From NCBI RefSeq assembly GCF_022747945.1, contig NZ_JALDST010000001.1, forward strand, positions 2,170,001 through 2,234,000: a stretch of 64,000 nucleotides of DNA. The letters run 5' to 3'. The DNA comes from Micromonospora sp. R77 (GTDB lineage Bacteria; Actinomycetota; Actinomycetes; Mycobacteriales; Micromonosporaceae). Positions 56,290 to 64,000 of the stretch are shown piece by piece. Each line of letters starts with the position of its first letter. Position 1 is the first letter of the stretch. The position numbers and the translations under genes are program-made. The notes beneath the pieces are model-generated. The model ran no database searches. It was not told the origin of the DNA and saw nothing but the letters and a program-made list of their open reading frames with translations.

Positions 56290-56364
56290 TCCCTTTGCTC
56301 TGCAGCCACCGACGCATTAGTTACAGAGCGTCCCCTGATGCGTCCATGGCTGCAAAGCAAAGGG
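56290..56364. repeat. Dispersed palindrome family C, copy 2
   Basis: TCCCTTTGCTCTGCAGCCA (56290-56308) and TGGCTGCAAAGCAAAGGG (56347-56364) match copy 1 at 11499 with a change in the right arm. The inner GACGCAT/ATGCGTC is also paired, giving nearly 28-base arms. Lies between convergent genes, about 70 bases before the murB stop. Confidence 0.85.
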
Positions 56365-56435
56365 CAGCGGCGAGGGGTTGCCGGGCGGGCAGGCGATCAC
56401 CCTGAGTCAGGTCCCGAACAGCGGCGTCGGGTGGG

Positions 56436-57527
56436 TCAGACGGTGCAGTTGACGAGGACGGGTTCGGGGTGGAGGGTGACGCCGAAACGGTCGTGGACGC
56501 CGTCGCGGATCTCGCGGGCCAGGGCGACCAGAGCGGCCGTGCTGGCCCGGCCGGTGTGGTTGGTGAGGGCGAGGGTGTGCTTGCTGGAGATGGCGACGCC
56601 CTCGGGGCCGGGGTGGCCCTTGGCGAAGCCGGCCTTGTCGATCAGCCAGGCGGCGCTGATCTTCACCAGGTCACCGGCCCCGGGCCAGGACGGCGGCTCA
56701 CCGAGGTCGGCCGCGCGTTCCCGGAGCAACTGGTAGGCCTCGCGGTCGAGCACCGGGTTGGTGAAGAACGAGCCGACCGACCAGGTGTCCGGGTCGCTGT
56801 CGTCGAGCACCATGCCCTTGCCGGCGCGCAGCCGCAGCACGGTGGCCCGGGCGTCGGCCAGCGGCACCCGGTCGCCCACCTCGACGCCGAGCGCGCGGGC
56901 CAGTTCGGCGTAGCGGACCGGGCCGGAGAGCGGGGAGCGGGTCAGCCGGAAGTCGACCGAGAGCACGACCCACCGGTCGCTGTACTTGAAGATGCTGCCC
57001 CGGTACGCGAACCCGCAGTCCGCCGCGTCGATCCGGCCGACGCCGCCCTCGGTGCGGTCGTAAACCTGCACGCCGGTGATGGTCTCGGCGACCTCCTGGC
57101 CGTAGGCCCCGACGTTCTGGATCGGGGTGGCGCCGGCCGAGCCGGGGATGCCGGAGAGGCACTCCAGTCCGGACCAGCCGTTGGCGACGGTGGCGGCGAC
57201 GAAGTCGTCCCAGGGCTCGCCGGCCTCGACCCGTACGGTGACGGTGTCGGCCTCCTCGGCGACCACCCGCAGCCCCCGGGAGCGCACCAGCACGACGGTG
57301 CCGGGGAAGCCCTGGTCGCCGACCACCACGTTGCTGCCACCCGCGAGGATCAGGACCGGGTCGTCCCGCCGTTCCGCTTCCTGCACCTTATGTACGATTT
57401 CCTCGGCACTGGTGGCGGTCGCCAACCGACCGGCGGTGCCACCGAGGCGGAGCGTGGTGTATCTCGCCAGGATGGCCGGGTCGGTCGGTTCGGCTCCGGT
57501 CGTCGGTTCGGCGTAGACGTCTGACAC
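56436..57527 (-). CDS. murB: UDP-N-acetylmuramate dehydrogenase
   Basis: A 363-residue MurB that reduces UDP-GlcNAc-enolpyruvate to UDP-MurNAc in cell-wall synthesis. FAD site: ILAGGSNVVVGDQGFPGTVVLV. Substrate motifs: GWSGLECLSGIPGSAGATPIQNVGAYGQEV, CGFAYRGSIFK, SVGSFFTNPVL and HPEPVLVNC. GTG 57527 is preferred; GTG 57536 would add three residues. Longer frames add low-complexity sequence. Confidence 0.96.
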   Translation of the reverse strand: MSDVYAEPTTGAEPTDPAILARYTTLRLGGTAGRLATATSAEEIVHKVQEAERRDDPVLILAGGSNVVVGDQGFPGTVVLVRSRGLRVVAEEADTVTVRVEAGEPWDDFVAATVANGWSGLECLSGIPGSAGATPIQNVGAYGQEVAETITGVQVYDRTEGGVGRIDAADCGFAYRGSIFKYSDRWVVLSVDFRLTRSPLSGPVRYAELARALGVEVGDRVPLADARATVLRLRAGKGMVLDDSDPDTWSVGSFFTNPVLDREAYQLLRERAADLGEPPSWPGAGDLVKISAAWLIDKAGFAKGHPGPEGVAISSKHTLALTNHTGRASTAALVALAREIRDGVHDRFGVTLHPEPVLVNCTV

Positions 57528-57597
57528 GCCTTTCACCCTAGGCTGAGGGGTAGCCGCGGCACCCACTGGTGGCCCGGTCACCCCCGGGAGGATTGCG

Positions 57598-58356
57598 ATG
57601 AGCAGACTGCACGGCACGAAGGACTTCTGGATCGGCGCGCTGCGGACCGAGGGCCCCGCCTTCGCCGCCGCGGTCGCCGAGGCGCCGCCGGAGACACCCG
57701 TGCTGTCCTGTCCCGGCTGGACCGTCGCCGACCTCGCCACCCACCTCGCCGGTGTCTACGCCTGGGTCCGGGGCGTCGCGGGCTCCGGCACGACGGTGGC
57801 GCCGGAGCGCCGCCAGCACCCCGACGCGCCCGCCGGGCTCAGCCCCGCCGAGTGGTACCGGCAGGAGTACGACCAGCTCGTCGCGGTGCTGGAGGGACTC
57901 GACCCGGAGGCGCCGGCCTGGAACTGGGCGCCGCAACCGAAGAAGGCGGGCTTCTGGCCGCGCCGGGTGGCGCACGAGACGGCCGTGCACCGGTGGGACG
58001 CCCAGCTCGCCATCGCGGCCGGCGAGCCGATCGAGGCCAAGCTCGCCGCCGACGGGGTGAGCGAGGTGCTGGACACCTGGCTGCCGGCCGGGCGGCGCAA
58101 GGCGTCCGGCCAGTGGCACGGCGTGGTGCAGCTGAGCGCGACCGACGCCGCGCAGGAGTGGTACCTGCGGCTGCGCGGCGAGGGAATGGCCCTGCTGGAC
58201 ACCGCCACCCTCCTCGACCACGACGACCACCACGCCCGGGCGCAGGTCAGCGGCACCGCCAGCGACCTGCTGCTGGCGCTCTGGGGTCGGGTCAGTTTCG
58301 ACACGCTCGGCGTGAGCGGCGACCCGCGCCTGCTGGACGGTCTGCGGGTGGGCTGA
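57598..58356 (+). CDS. Maleylpyruvate isomerase-family mycothiol-dependent enzyme
   Basis: A 252-residue DinB-like protein: PVLSCPGWTVADLATHLAGVYAWV and RRVAHETAVHRWDAQLAI give the three-His metal site of mycothiol-dependent maleylpyruvate isomerases. The C-terminal half is the MDMPI_C domain. Substrate unknown. GGGAGGA lies before ATG 57598. A strong terminator follows. The presence of mshA supports mycothiol use. Confidence 0.9.
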   Translation: MSRLHGTKDFWIGALRTEGPAFAAAVAEAPPETPVLSCPGWTVADLATHLAGVYAWVRGVAGSGTTVAPERRQHPDAPAGLSPAEWYRQEYDQLVAVLEGLDPEAPAWNWAPQPKKAGFWPRRVAHETAVHRWDAQLAIAAGEPIEAKLAADGVSEVLDTWLPAGRRKASGQWHGVVQLSATDAAQEWYLRLRGEGMALLDTATLLDHDDHHARAQVSGTASDLLLALWGRVSFDTLGVSGDPRLLDGLRVG

Positions 58357-58392
58357 CCCGACCGGGCGGGTCCCCGCCCACCGCGAGCACCA

Positions 58393-58430
58393 CGAGGAGT
58401 GGCCTTCCCCCGTCGGAAGGCCACTCCTCG
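58393..58430. terminator. Perfect 16-bp stem terminator
   Basis: CGAGGAGTGGCCTTCC-CCCGTC-GGAAGGCCACTCCTCG, followed by TCGTTGTCGG, 36 bases after the isomerase stop. It separates this gene from the sugar-uptake operon. Confidence 0.9.
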
Positions 58431-58469
58431 TCGTTGTCGGCGCGCTCCGGGACCCCTTTGGTAACGGTC

Positions 58470-58483
58470 TGAGAGCGCTCTCT
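58470..58483. promoter_or_regulatory. LacI-family operator 1 of the sugar operon
   Basis: TGAGAGCGCTCTCT holds the perfect palindrome GAGAGCGCTCTC and touches a TTGACA -35 box (58483-58488). Similar to the CebR/CelR site TGGGAGCGCTCCCA. Confidence 0.85.
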
Positions 58484-58511
58484 TGACAGAAATTGAGACA
58501 GGGACCACCCT
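58483..58511 (+). promoter_or_regulatory. Promoter of the sugar-uptake operon
   Basis: TTGACA at 58483-58488 is a consensus -35 box. A 17-base spacer leads to CACCCT (58506-58511), a weak -10 box. Operators lie on both sides, 46 bases apart. Confidence 0.6.
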
Positions 58512-58515
58512 TTCG

Positions 58516-58529
58516 TGAGAGCGCTCTCT
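58516..58529. promoter_or_regulatory. LacI-family operator 2 of the sugar operon
   Basis: Second perfect GAGAGCGCTCTC (58517-58528), just downstream of the -10 region. The 46-base spacing could allow two repressor dimers to bind on nearly the same DNA face. Confidence 0.85.
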
Positions 58530-58582
58530 GAGTCAAGCGAAACACCTCCACCACCCGTACGACCTGAGGGGTCAGATAAGAG

Positions 58583-59896
58583 ATGGCTACCTTCACGCGC
58601 CGCCGCCTGGCGGCGGTGGCCCTCGTTGCCACCACCGCACTGCTCGGCACCGCCGCCTGTGGTGGCGGCGACGACGACAAGTCCGCCGCCGGCGGGCCGG
58701 TCACCCTGACCGTCGACGTCTTCGGCCAGTTCGGCTACGACGACCTGTACAAGGAGTACATGGCCAGCCACCCCAACGTGAAGATCGTTGAGCGGGGCAC
58801 CGGCAGCAACCTGGACGAGTACTCGCCGAAGCTGACCCAGTGGCTGGCGGCGGGCAAGGGCGCCGGCGACATCGTCGCCATCGAGGAAGGCCTGCTGGTC
58901 GAGTACAAGGCCAACCCGCAGAACTTCGTCAACCTGCTGGACCACGGCGCGGCCGACCTGAAGGGCAACTTCCTCGACTGGAAGTGGAACCAGGGCCTCA
59001 CCGCCGACGGCAAGCAGCTGATCGGTCTCGGCACCGACGTCGGCGGCATGGCCATGTGCTACCGCAAGGACCTCTTCGCCAAGGCCGGCCTGCCGACCGA
59101 CCGGGACGCCGTCTCCAAGCTCTGGCCCACCTGGCAGGACTACATCAAGGTCGGCGAGCAGTACAAGGCGAAGAACACCGGCACCGCGTTCCTCGACGGC
59201 GCGACCAACACCTTCAACACCATCCTGCTCCAGGCCGCCGGCAACAGCACCGGCTACAGCTACTACGACACCAGCAACAACCTGGTCGTGGACAGCAACC
59301 CGGCCGTCAAGCAGGCGTACGACACCACGCTGGACATCATCGACTCCGGCCTCTCCGGCAAGTACGGCTCCTGGTCCGAGGAGTGGGTGTCGGCGTTCAA
59401 GCAATCGAAGTTCGCCACCATCGCCTGCCCGGCCTGGATGACCGGTGTCATCGAGGGCAACGCCGGCCCGTCCGCCAAGGGCAAGTGGGACATCGCCAAG
59501 ATCCCCGGCAACGGGGGCAACTGGGGCGGCTCGTTCCTCGCCGTGCCGAAGCAGGGCAAGCACCAGGCCGAGGCGATCGAGCTGGCCAAGTTCCTGACCA
59601 GCGCCAAGGGCCAGATCGGCGCCTTCAAGGCCAAGGGCCCGCTGCCGTCCTCGCCGCAGGCGCTGGAGGACCCGGCGATCGTCGCCTCCACCAACGAGTA
59701 CTTCTCCGGCGCCTCCGTCGGCAAGATCTTCGCCGAGGGTGCCAAGAGCCTGAAGCCGGTCTACATGGGCCCGAAGAACCAGGCCGTCCGTACCGAGGTG
59801 GAGAACGCGGTCCGCACCGTCGAGCTGGGGCAGCGCAGCCCTGAGCAGGGCTGGACCGACGCGGTCAACAACGCCAAGAAGGCCGCCGCCAAGTAG
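58583..59896 (+). CDS. Sugar ABC transporter solute-binding lipoprotein (CebE-like)
   Basis: A 437-residue lipoprotein: signal with lipobox LGTAAC near residue 25, mature part starting CGGGDDDKSAAGG. The fold is a family 1 extracellular solute-binding protein (VDVFGQFGYDDLYKEY, NTFNTILLQAAGN, CPAWMTGVIEGN, AIELAKFLTSAKGQ). It would capture an oligosaccharide, likely cellobiose or another beta-glucoside given the GH1 enzyme and operator type. First gene of the operon. Confidence 0.92.
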   Translation: MATFTRRRLAAVALVATTALLGTAACGGGDDDKSAAGGPVTLTVDVFGQFGYDDLYKEYMASHPNVKIVERGTGSNLDEYSPKLTQWLAAGKGAGDIVAIEEGLLVEYKANPQNFVNLLDHGAADLKGNFLDWKWNQGLTADGKQLIGLGTDVGGMAMCYRKDLFAKAGLPTDRDAVSKLWPTWQDYIKVGEQYKAKNTGTAFLDGATNTFNTILLQAAGNSTGYSYYDTSNNLVVDSNPAVKQAYDTTLDIIDSGLSGKYGSWSEEWVSAFKQSKFATIACPAWMTGVIEGNAGPSAKGKWDIAKIPGNGGNWGGSFLAVPKQGKHQAEAIELAKFLTSAKGQIGAFKAKGPLPSSPQALEDPAIVASTNEYFSGASVGKIFAEGAKSLKPVYMGPKNQAVRTEVENAVRTVELGQRSPEQGWTDAVNNAKKAAAK

Positions 59897-59968
59897 TCCG
59901 AGAAGCCAGCGTGCGGGCGGGCCCCGGCAACGGGGTACCGCCCGCACGGCGGAAAGGAGTCACGGGCC

Positions 59969-60952
59969 ATGGCCGTCCAGCTCGACGCCCGGCCGCCGGT
60001 CGCACCGGCGCACCGCACCCCCCGCCCCTCCCGGGTCGTCCGGCTCAGCCGGTTCGACACCCGGTACTCGCCGTACCTCTACATCGCCCCGTTCTTCCTG
60101 CTCTTCGGGGTGTTCGGGATCTACCCGCTGATCTACACGTTCTGGGTCTCGCTGCACGACTGGGACCTGCTCGGCGCCGAACACCCCTTCATCGGGTTCG
60201 ACAACTACACCCAGCTGCTGGCCGACCCGGACTTCTGGCACTCGGTCGTCAACACCCTCGGCATCTTCGTCATCTCCACCGTCCCGCAGCTGCTCCTCGC
60301 GCTCTGGCTGGCCAACCTGCTCAACCGCCAGCTCCGGGCCCGGACCACCTGGCGGATGGCGGTGCTGATCCCGAACGTCACCTCGACCGCCGCCGTCGCA
60401 ATCGTCTTCGCGGTGCTCTTCGGTCGCGAGTTCGGAATGATCAACTGGCTGCTGGACCACGTCGGCATCGCCGCGATCGACTGGAAGGCGAACCGGCTCG
60501 CCGCCTGGACCGCCATCTCGACCATGGTCGACTGGCGATGGACCGGCTACAACGCGCTGATCTTCCTGGCCGCGATGCAGTCCATCCCCCGCGACCTGTA
60601 CGAGTCCGCCTCGATCGACGGTGCGAGCCGGTCGCGGCAGTTCTGGTCGATCACCGTGCCGCTGCTCAAGCCGACGATCGTCTTCGCGGTGATCATCTCC
60701 ACCATCGGCGGGCTCCAGCTCTTCACCGAGCCCCGCCTCTTCAACTCCGGCACCAACGCGATCCGCGGCGGACCGCTGCGCGAGTCGCAGACGGTGACCA
60801 TGTACATGTTCGAGAACGCCTTCGCGCCGCACTACAACTTCGGCTACGGCTCGGCCATCGCCTGGCTGCTCTTCGCCCTGATCGCGGTGGTCGCGGCCAT
60901 CAACGTACTGCTGCTGCGCCGGCTCGGCGGCGGCGTCAAGGGGGAGAACTGA
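59969..60952 (+). CDS. Sugar ABC transporter permease 1 (MalF/CebF-like)
   Basis: A 327-residue permease with six helices (YLYIAPFFLLFGVFGIYPLIY is the first). The EAA loop is ESASIDGASRSRQFWSITVPLLKPTI. The last bases overlap the start of permease 2 (TGATG). AAAGGAG lies before ATG 59969. Couples the binding protein to ATP hydrolysis. Confidence 0.94.
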   Translation: MAVQLDARPPVAPAHRTPRPSRVVRLSRFDTRYSPYLYIAPFFLLFGVFGIYPLIYTFWVSLHDWDLLGAEHPFIGFDNYTQLLADPDFWHSVVNTLGIFVISTVPQLLLALWLANLLNRQLRARTTWRMAVLIPNVTSTAAVAIVFAVLFGREFGMINWLLDHVGIAAIDWKANRLAAWTAISTMVDWRWTGYNALIFLAAMQSIPRDLYESASIDGASRSRQFWSITVPLLKPTIVFAVIISTIGGLQLFTEPRLFNSGTNAIRGGPLRESQTVTMYMFENAFAPHYNFGYGSAIAWLLFALIAVVAAINVLLLRRLGGGVKGEN

Positions 60953-61785
60953 TGTCCCGGATCTGGTCGGCCGGCCGACTCACCTACCTGGCGCTGACCC
61001 TCACCGCCTTCCTGTCGATCTTCCCGATCTACTGGATGTTCGTGGTGGCCAGCAAGACCAGCGACGCGATGGGGCAGGTGCCACCCCCGGTCACCCCGGG
61101 CGGCAACCTCGGTGCCAACATCGCCCGGCTCTTCGAGAACACCGACGCGTACTTCCTCACCGGTCTGATCAACTCGGCGATCGTGGCCGGCACGGTGACC
61201 GTCTCGGTGGTCTTCTTCTCCACGCTGGCCGGGTTCGCCTTCGCGAAGCTGCGCTTCCGGGGACGTAACGCGCTGCTGCTGACGATCGTCGCCACCATGA
61301 TGGTGCCGACCCAGCTCGGCGTCATCCCGCTGTACATGCTGATGACGAAGCTGAACTGGAACGACCGGCTGCCGGCGGTCATCGTGCCGGCCCTGGTGAC
61401 CGGCTTCGGGGTGTTCATGATGCGGCAGTACGCCGGCCAGGCGGTCAGCACCGAGCTGATCGAGGCGGCCCGGATGGACGGCTGCAACACGGCCCGGATC
61501 TACTGGAACGTCGTGCTGCCGGCACTGCGCCCGGCCGCCGCGGTGCTCGGCCTGCTCACCTTCATGACCACCTGGAACGACTTCCTCTGGCCGTACGCCG
61601 TGCTCAACGACCCGGAGAACCCGACCGTGCAGCTCTCGCTGCGGGCCCTGTCGGACGGCTACTACCAGGACATGTCGCAGGTGTTCACCGGGACGGCCAT
61701 CGCCACCCTGCCCCTGTTGCTGGTCTTCGTCGTGTTCGGCCGCCAGATCATCGGCGGCATCATGGAAGGCGCGGTCAAGGCGTGA
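60952..61785 (+). CDS. Sugar ABC transporter permease 2 (MalG/CebG-like)
   Basis: A 277-residue permease starting SRIWSAGRLTYLALTLTAFL. EAA loop: IEAARMDGCNTARIYWNVVLPALRPA. ATG 60952 overlaps the permease 1 stop and has GGGGGAG upstream. No ATPase gene follows, so energy probably comes from a shared MsiK-type ATPase elsewhere. Confidence 0.94.
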   Translation: MSRIWSAGRLTYLALTLTAFLSIFPIYWMFVVASKTSDAMGQVPPPVTPGGNLGANIARLFENTDAYFLTGLINSAIVAGTVTVSVVFFSTLAGFAFAKLRFRGRNALLLTIVATMMVPTQLGVIPLYMLMTKLNWNDRLPAVIVPALVTGFGVFMMRQYAGQAVSTELIEAARMDGCNTARIYWNVVLPALRPAAAVLGLLTFMTTWNDFLWPYAVLNDPENPTVQLSLRALSDGYYQDMSQVFTGTAIATLPLLLVFVVFGRQIIGGIMEGAVKA

Positions 61786-61892
61786 GCGCGAGGAGTGAGG
61801 CGGTTCTGCGAGCCCCGCAGTCGCGAACGAGGGTAGGTGCAGCATGAGCGCGAGGAGTGAGGCGGTTCTGCGGGCCCGGCAGTCGCGAACGA
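61783..61892 (+). repeat. 48-base direct repeat with 62-base period before the beta-glucosidase gene
   Basis: TGAGCGCGAGGAGTGAGGCG at 61783 recurs at 61845. Both copies run 48 bases to GCGAACGA with two differences. The first copy begins at the stop codon of permease 2. The unit contains CTGCG-agccc-CGCAG hairpins. Likely an RNA-level or dispersed intergenic element. Confidence 0.85.
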
Positions 61893-61903
61893 AAGAGGAC
61901 ACG

Positions 61904-63283
61904 GTGAGTGAGCTGCGATTTCCCGAGAACTTCGTCTGGGGGGCGGCCACCGCCGCGTACCAGATCGAGGGTGCGGCCCGGACCGACGGCCGGGGCGAGT
62001 CCATCTGGGACACCTTCAGCCGTACCCCGGGGAAGGTGTTCCAGGGGCACACCGGGGACGTGGCCTGCGACCACTACCACCGGTACGCCGACGACGTGGC
62101 CCTGATGGCGGAGCTGGGCCTGCGGTCGTACCGCTTCTCGATCGCCTGGCCCCGGATCCAGCCGGACGGCACCGGCCCGGTCAACCCACGCGGCCTGGAC
62201 TTCTACGACCGACTGGTGGACGAGCTGCTGCGCCGGGGCATCGACCCGATCGTCACGCTCTACCACTGGGACCTGCCGCAGACGCTCCAGGACCGGGGCG
62301 GCTGGACCAACCGGGACACCGCCGAGCACTTCGCCGACTACTCGCTGGCGGTGCACGCCCGGCTCGGTGACCGGGTGGGCACCTGGACCACGCTGAACGA
62401 GCCGTGGTGCTCGGCCTACCTGGGCTACGGCAACGGGGTGCACGCACCCGGCGAGCAGGACGCCGGGGCGGCCTTCACCGCCGTACACCATCTGCTGCTG
62501 GGGCACGGCCTGGCGGCCCGGGCGCTGCGGTCGGCCGGGGTGGAGACCCTGGGGGTCACGATCAACCCGGCGGACGTGCAGCCGGCGGACCCGCACAGCG
62601 AGGCGGACGCCGAGGCGGTGCGCCTGGTCGACGGCCTGCACAACCGGATCTTCCTGGACCCGCTCACCGGCGCGGGCTACCCGGCCGACGTGCTGGAGCA
62701 CGTGGCCCGGCACGTCGACCCGGCGTTCGTCCGGGACGGGGACGAGAAGATCATCGCGGCGCCGATCGACCTGCTCGGGATCAACTACTACTCCCCCACC
62801 TATGTCGCGGGCCGGGCGGGCGGGGCCGGCGGCAGCGCCTATCCGGGCACCGACGGGGTGGTGGAGTTCCTGCCGCCGGTCGGCCCGCTGACCGAGATGG
62901 GCTGGATGATCGAGCCGGCCGGGCTGACCCGGCTGCTGGAGCGGATCGGCACCGACTACCCGGGGCTGCCGCTGATGATCACCGAGAACGGCGGGGCGTT
63001 CCCGGACGAGACGGGCACCGAGGGCCCCGACGGGGCCGGCTGGGTGGCCGACACCGACCGGGTGGCGTACCTCGACGGGCACCTGCGCGCCGTGCACGAG
63101 GCCATCGCCCGAGGGGTCGACGTACGCGGCTATCTCGTATGGTCGTTGTTGGACAACTTCGAATGGGCCGAGGGTTACCGGAAGCGGTTCGGAATTGTCC
63201 ACGTCGACTACCTGACCCAGCGGCGCACACCGAAGGAAAGTGCCCGCTGGTACCGGGAGGTGATTGCCCGGAACGGGCTGTGA
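61904..63283 (+). CDS. GH1 beta-glucosidase
   Basis: A 459-residue retaining beta-glucosidase: [15 protein letters not shown] at the N-terminus, acid/base Glu in TLNEPW, nucleophile Glu in MITENGG, and the substrate loop [14 protein letters not shown]. No signal peptide, so it cleaves imported disaccharides inside the cell. GTG 61904 has AGAGGA just upstream. The ATG at 61844 lies inside the 48-base repeat and would give an artefactual N-terminus ([13 protein letters not shown]). Confidence 0.96.
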   Translation: MSELRFPENFVWGAATAAYQIEGAARTDGRGESIWDTFSRTPGKVFQGHTGDVACDHYHRYADDVALMAELGLRSYRFSIAWPRIQPDGTGPVNPRGLDFYDRLVDELLRRGIDPIVTLYHWDLPQTLQDRGGWTNRDTAEHFADYSLAVHARLGDRVGTWTTLNEPWCSAYLGYGNGVHAPGEQDAGAAFTAVHHLLLGHGLAARALRSAGVETLGVTINPADVQPADPHSEADAEAVRLVDGLHNRIFLDPLTGAGYPADVLEHVARHVDPAFVRDGDEKIIAAPIDLLGINYYSPTYVAGRAGGAGGSAYPGTDGVVEFLPPVGPLTEMGWMIEPAGLTRLLERIGTDYPGLPLMITENGGAFPDETGTEGPDGAGWVADTDRVAYLDGHLRAVHEAIARGVDVRGYLVWSLLDNFEWAEGYRKRFGIVHVDYLTQRRTPKESARWYREVIARNGL

Positions 63284-63302
63284 CGAGGTGGTGGTAACGG
63301 GG

Positions 63303-64000
63303 ATGACGACGGCACAGCGACCGACCCTGGAGGCGGTGGCCCGGCGCGCAGGCGTGTCCCGGGCCACGGTCTCCCGGGTGGTCAACGGCTCCACCACCGT
63401 CGCGGAGTCCATCCAGCAGGCGGTCCGCCGGGCCGTCGAGGAGCTGGGGTACGTCCCGAACCTCGCCGCCCGGAGCCTGGTCACCCAACGGACCGACTCC
63501 GTCGCCCTGGTGATGCCCGAGGAGGCGACCCGCGTCTTCTCGGACGACCAGGTCTTCCCGGGCATCATCCGGGGCGTCAGCCAGGAGCTGGAGGCGGCCG
63601 ACAAGCAGCTCGTGCTGATGCTGGCCGGCTCGCCCGCCGGCCACGAACGGGTCGAGCGCTACACCACCGGGCGGCACGTCGACGGGGTGCTCTTCGCCTC
63701 GCTGCACGGCGCGGACCCGCTGCCGGGCACCCTGTCCCGGCTGGGCATCCCGGTGGTCTGCGCCGGCCGGCCGCTCGACGGCGCCGAGGTCCCGTACGTG
63801 GACGTCGACAACGTCGGCGGGGTCACCCGGGCGGTGCGGCACCTGATCTCCGGCGGCCGGCGTCGGATCGCCACCATCGCCGGCCCGCAGGACATGGTCG
63901 CCGGCATCGAACGACTCGCCGGCTACCGGGAGGCCGTGGCCGCGGCCGGGCTGCCCAGCCGGGAGGCGTTCGGGGACTTCACCCGGGAGTCGGGGGCGGC
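63303..64000 (+). CDS. LacI-family transcriptional repressor (CebR-like), 3' end missing
   Basis: The window ends inside this gene. The first 232 residues are visible: the LacI helix-turn-helix PTLEAVARRAGVSRATVSRVVNGSTTVAE, the hinge NLAARSLVTQRTDSVALVMP, and the start of the periplasmic-binding-like sensor domain. It directly follows the beta-glucosidase gene and is the likely ligand of the two GAGAGCGCTCTC operators. Release by a beta-glucoside such as cellobiose is inferred from the gene context. Confidence 0.94.
   Translation, partial: MTTAQRPTLEAVARRAGVSRATVSRVVNGSTTVAESIQQAVRRAVEELGYVPNLAARSLVTQRTDSVALVMPEEATRVFSDDQVFPGIIRGVSQELEAADKQLVLMLAGSPAGHERVERYTTGRHVDGVLFASLHGADPLPGTLSRLGIPVVCAGRPLDGAEVPYVDVDNVGGVTRAVRHLISGGRRRIATIAGPQDMVAGIERLAGYREAVAAAGLPSREAFGDFTRESGA

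Larger units (their letters stand above)
56000..56435. other. Intergenic region with a low-GC pocket and palindrome
   Basis: About 435 bases between convergent genes. It contains a hairpin (56174-56196), an unusual low-GC pocket (about 56221-56275, with AAATCAAAAACCCCTTAAAG) and the family C palindrome. Short frames on both strands have no recognised domain. Confidence 0.6.

Noticed and set aside
56160..56405. Small open frames on both strands around the low-GC pocket
   Set aside because: No ribosome site or domain, and both run into the palindrome.
61844..61903. N-terminal extension [13 protein letters not shown] of the beta-glucosidase
   Set aside because: It is encoded by the 48-base repeat. 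GTG 61904 has a better ribosome site and fits the GH1 N-terminus.

Overview
The window is a very GC-rich, gene-dense chromosomal segment from a high-GC Gram-positive bacterium, most likely a Micromonospora or close relative (Micromonosporaceae). The reasons are frequent GTG starts, a BldN-type developmental sigma factor, a mycothiol gene (mshA) with a mycothiol-dependent isomerase, a coenzyme F420-type reductase, the 33-residue ribosomal protein bS22, and dispersed palindromes containing GTTAAC/GGGGCCCC and TTGATCATGGGG, which I associate with this family. No rRNA, tRNA, CRISPR array, insertion sequence or prophage was recognised.

Layout. 1-11.3 kb: secreted and surface functions (glycosylhydrolase tail, phospholipase A2, lytic transglycosylase, NucH/ExeM nuclease), a class III cyclase fused to an NB-ARC ATPase, an FmdB zinc ribbon, a double GNAT acetyltransferase and an XRE regulator. 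11.8-17.7 kb: a tetrapyrrole operon on the minus strand, rex-hemA-hemC-hemD-hemB, with a clear Rex operator over its promoter. 17.9-29.4 kb: a NarL-type two-component pair, HAD phosphatase, acyl-CoA ligase and glutaredoxin genes, the bldN/rsbN-like sigma/anti-sigma pair, a HAD-IB phosphatase, an acyltransferase/epimerase pair, bS22 and a small excisionase-type HTH protein. The neighbourhood of rex, hem and bldN is the same as in Streptomyces.

29.6-35 kb: a MacB-like efflux operon (adaptor, ATPase, permease) and a membrane-anchored HELTH metallopeptidase. 35.3-42.9 kb: a TetR/hydrolase/YrdB operon with an operator, proline dehydrogenase, a small Asp-rich lipoprotein translationally coupled to a YgiC-like ATP-grasp ligase, a CGNR protein, a TIM-barrel isomerase, a Ppx/GppA phosphatase and a Cys-rich unknown. 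43-48.1 kb: TetR and F420-NADP reductase genes sharing twin operators, then the phosphate control block regX3-senX3-phoU-gpmA with PHO-box repeats. 48.3-58.4 kb: two tandem MFS exporters, a Rho_N/histone-H1-like fusion, YbjN, mshA, an SDR/methyltransferase pair, murB and a mycothiol-dependent isomerase. 58.4-64 kb: a cellobiose/beta-glucoside uptake cluster (solute-binding protein, two permeases, GH1 beta-glucosidase, LacI regulator) behind a promoter flanked by two GAGAGCGCTCTC operators. It lacks its own ATPase, as usual for systems served by a shared MsiK-type ATPase.

Two features run through the whole window. Several families of palindromic repeats sit almost only at the 3' ends of genes, mostly between convergent genes, where they probably act as bidirectional terminators. 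In addition, at least four genes carry single-base reading-frame breaks in GC-rich linkers (lytic transglycosylase, bldN leader, efflux adaptor, metallopeptidase). The direction of these breaks suggests missing bases in the sequence rather than gene decay.
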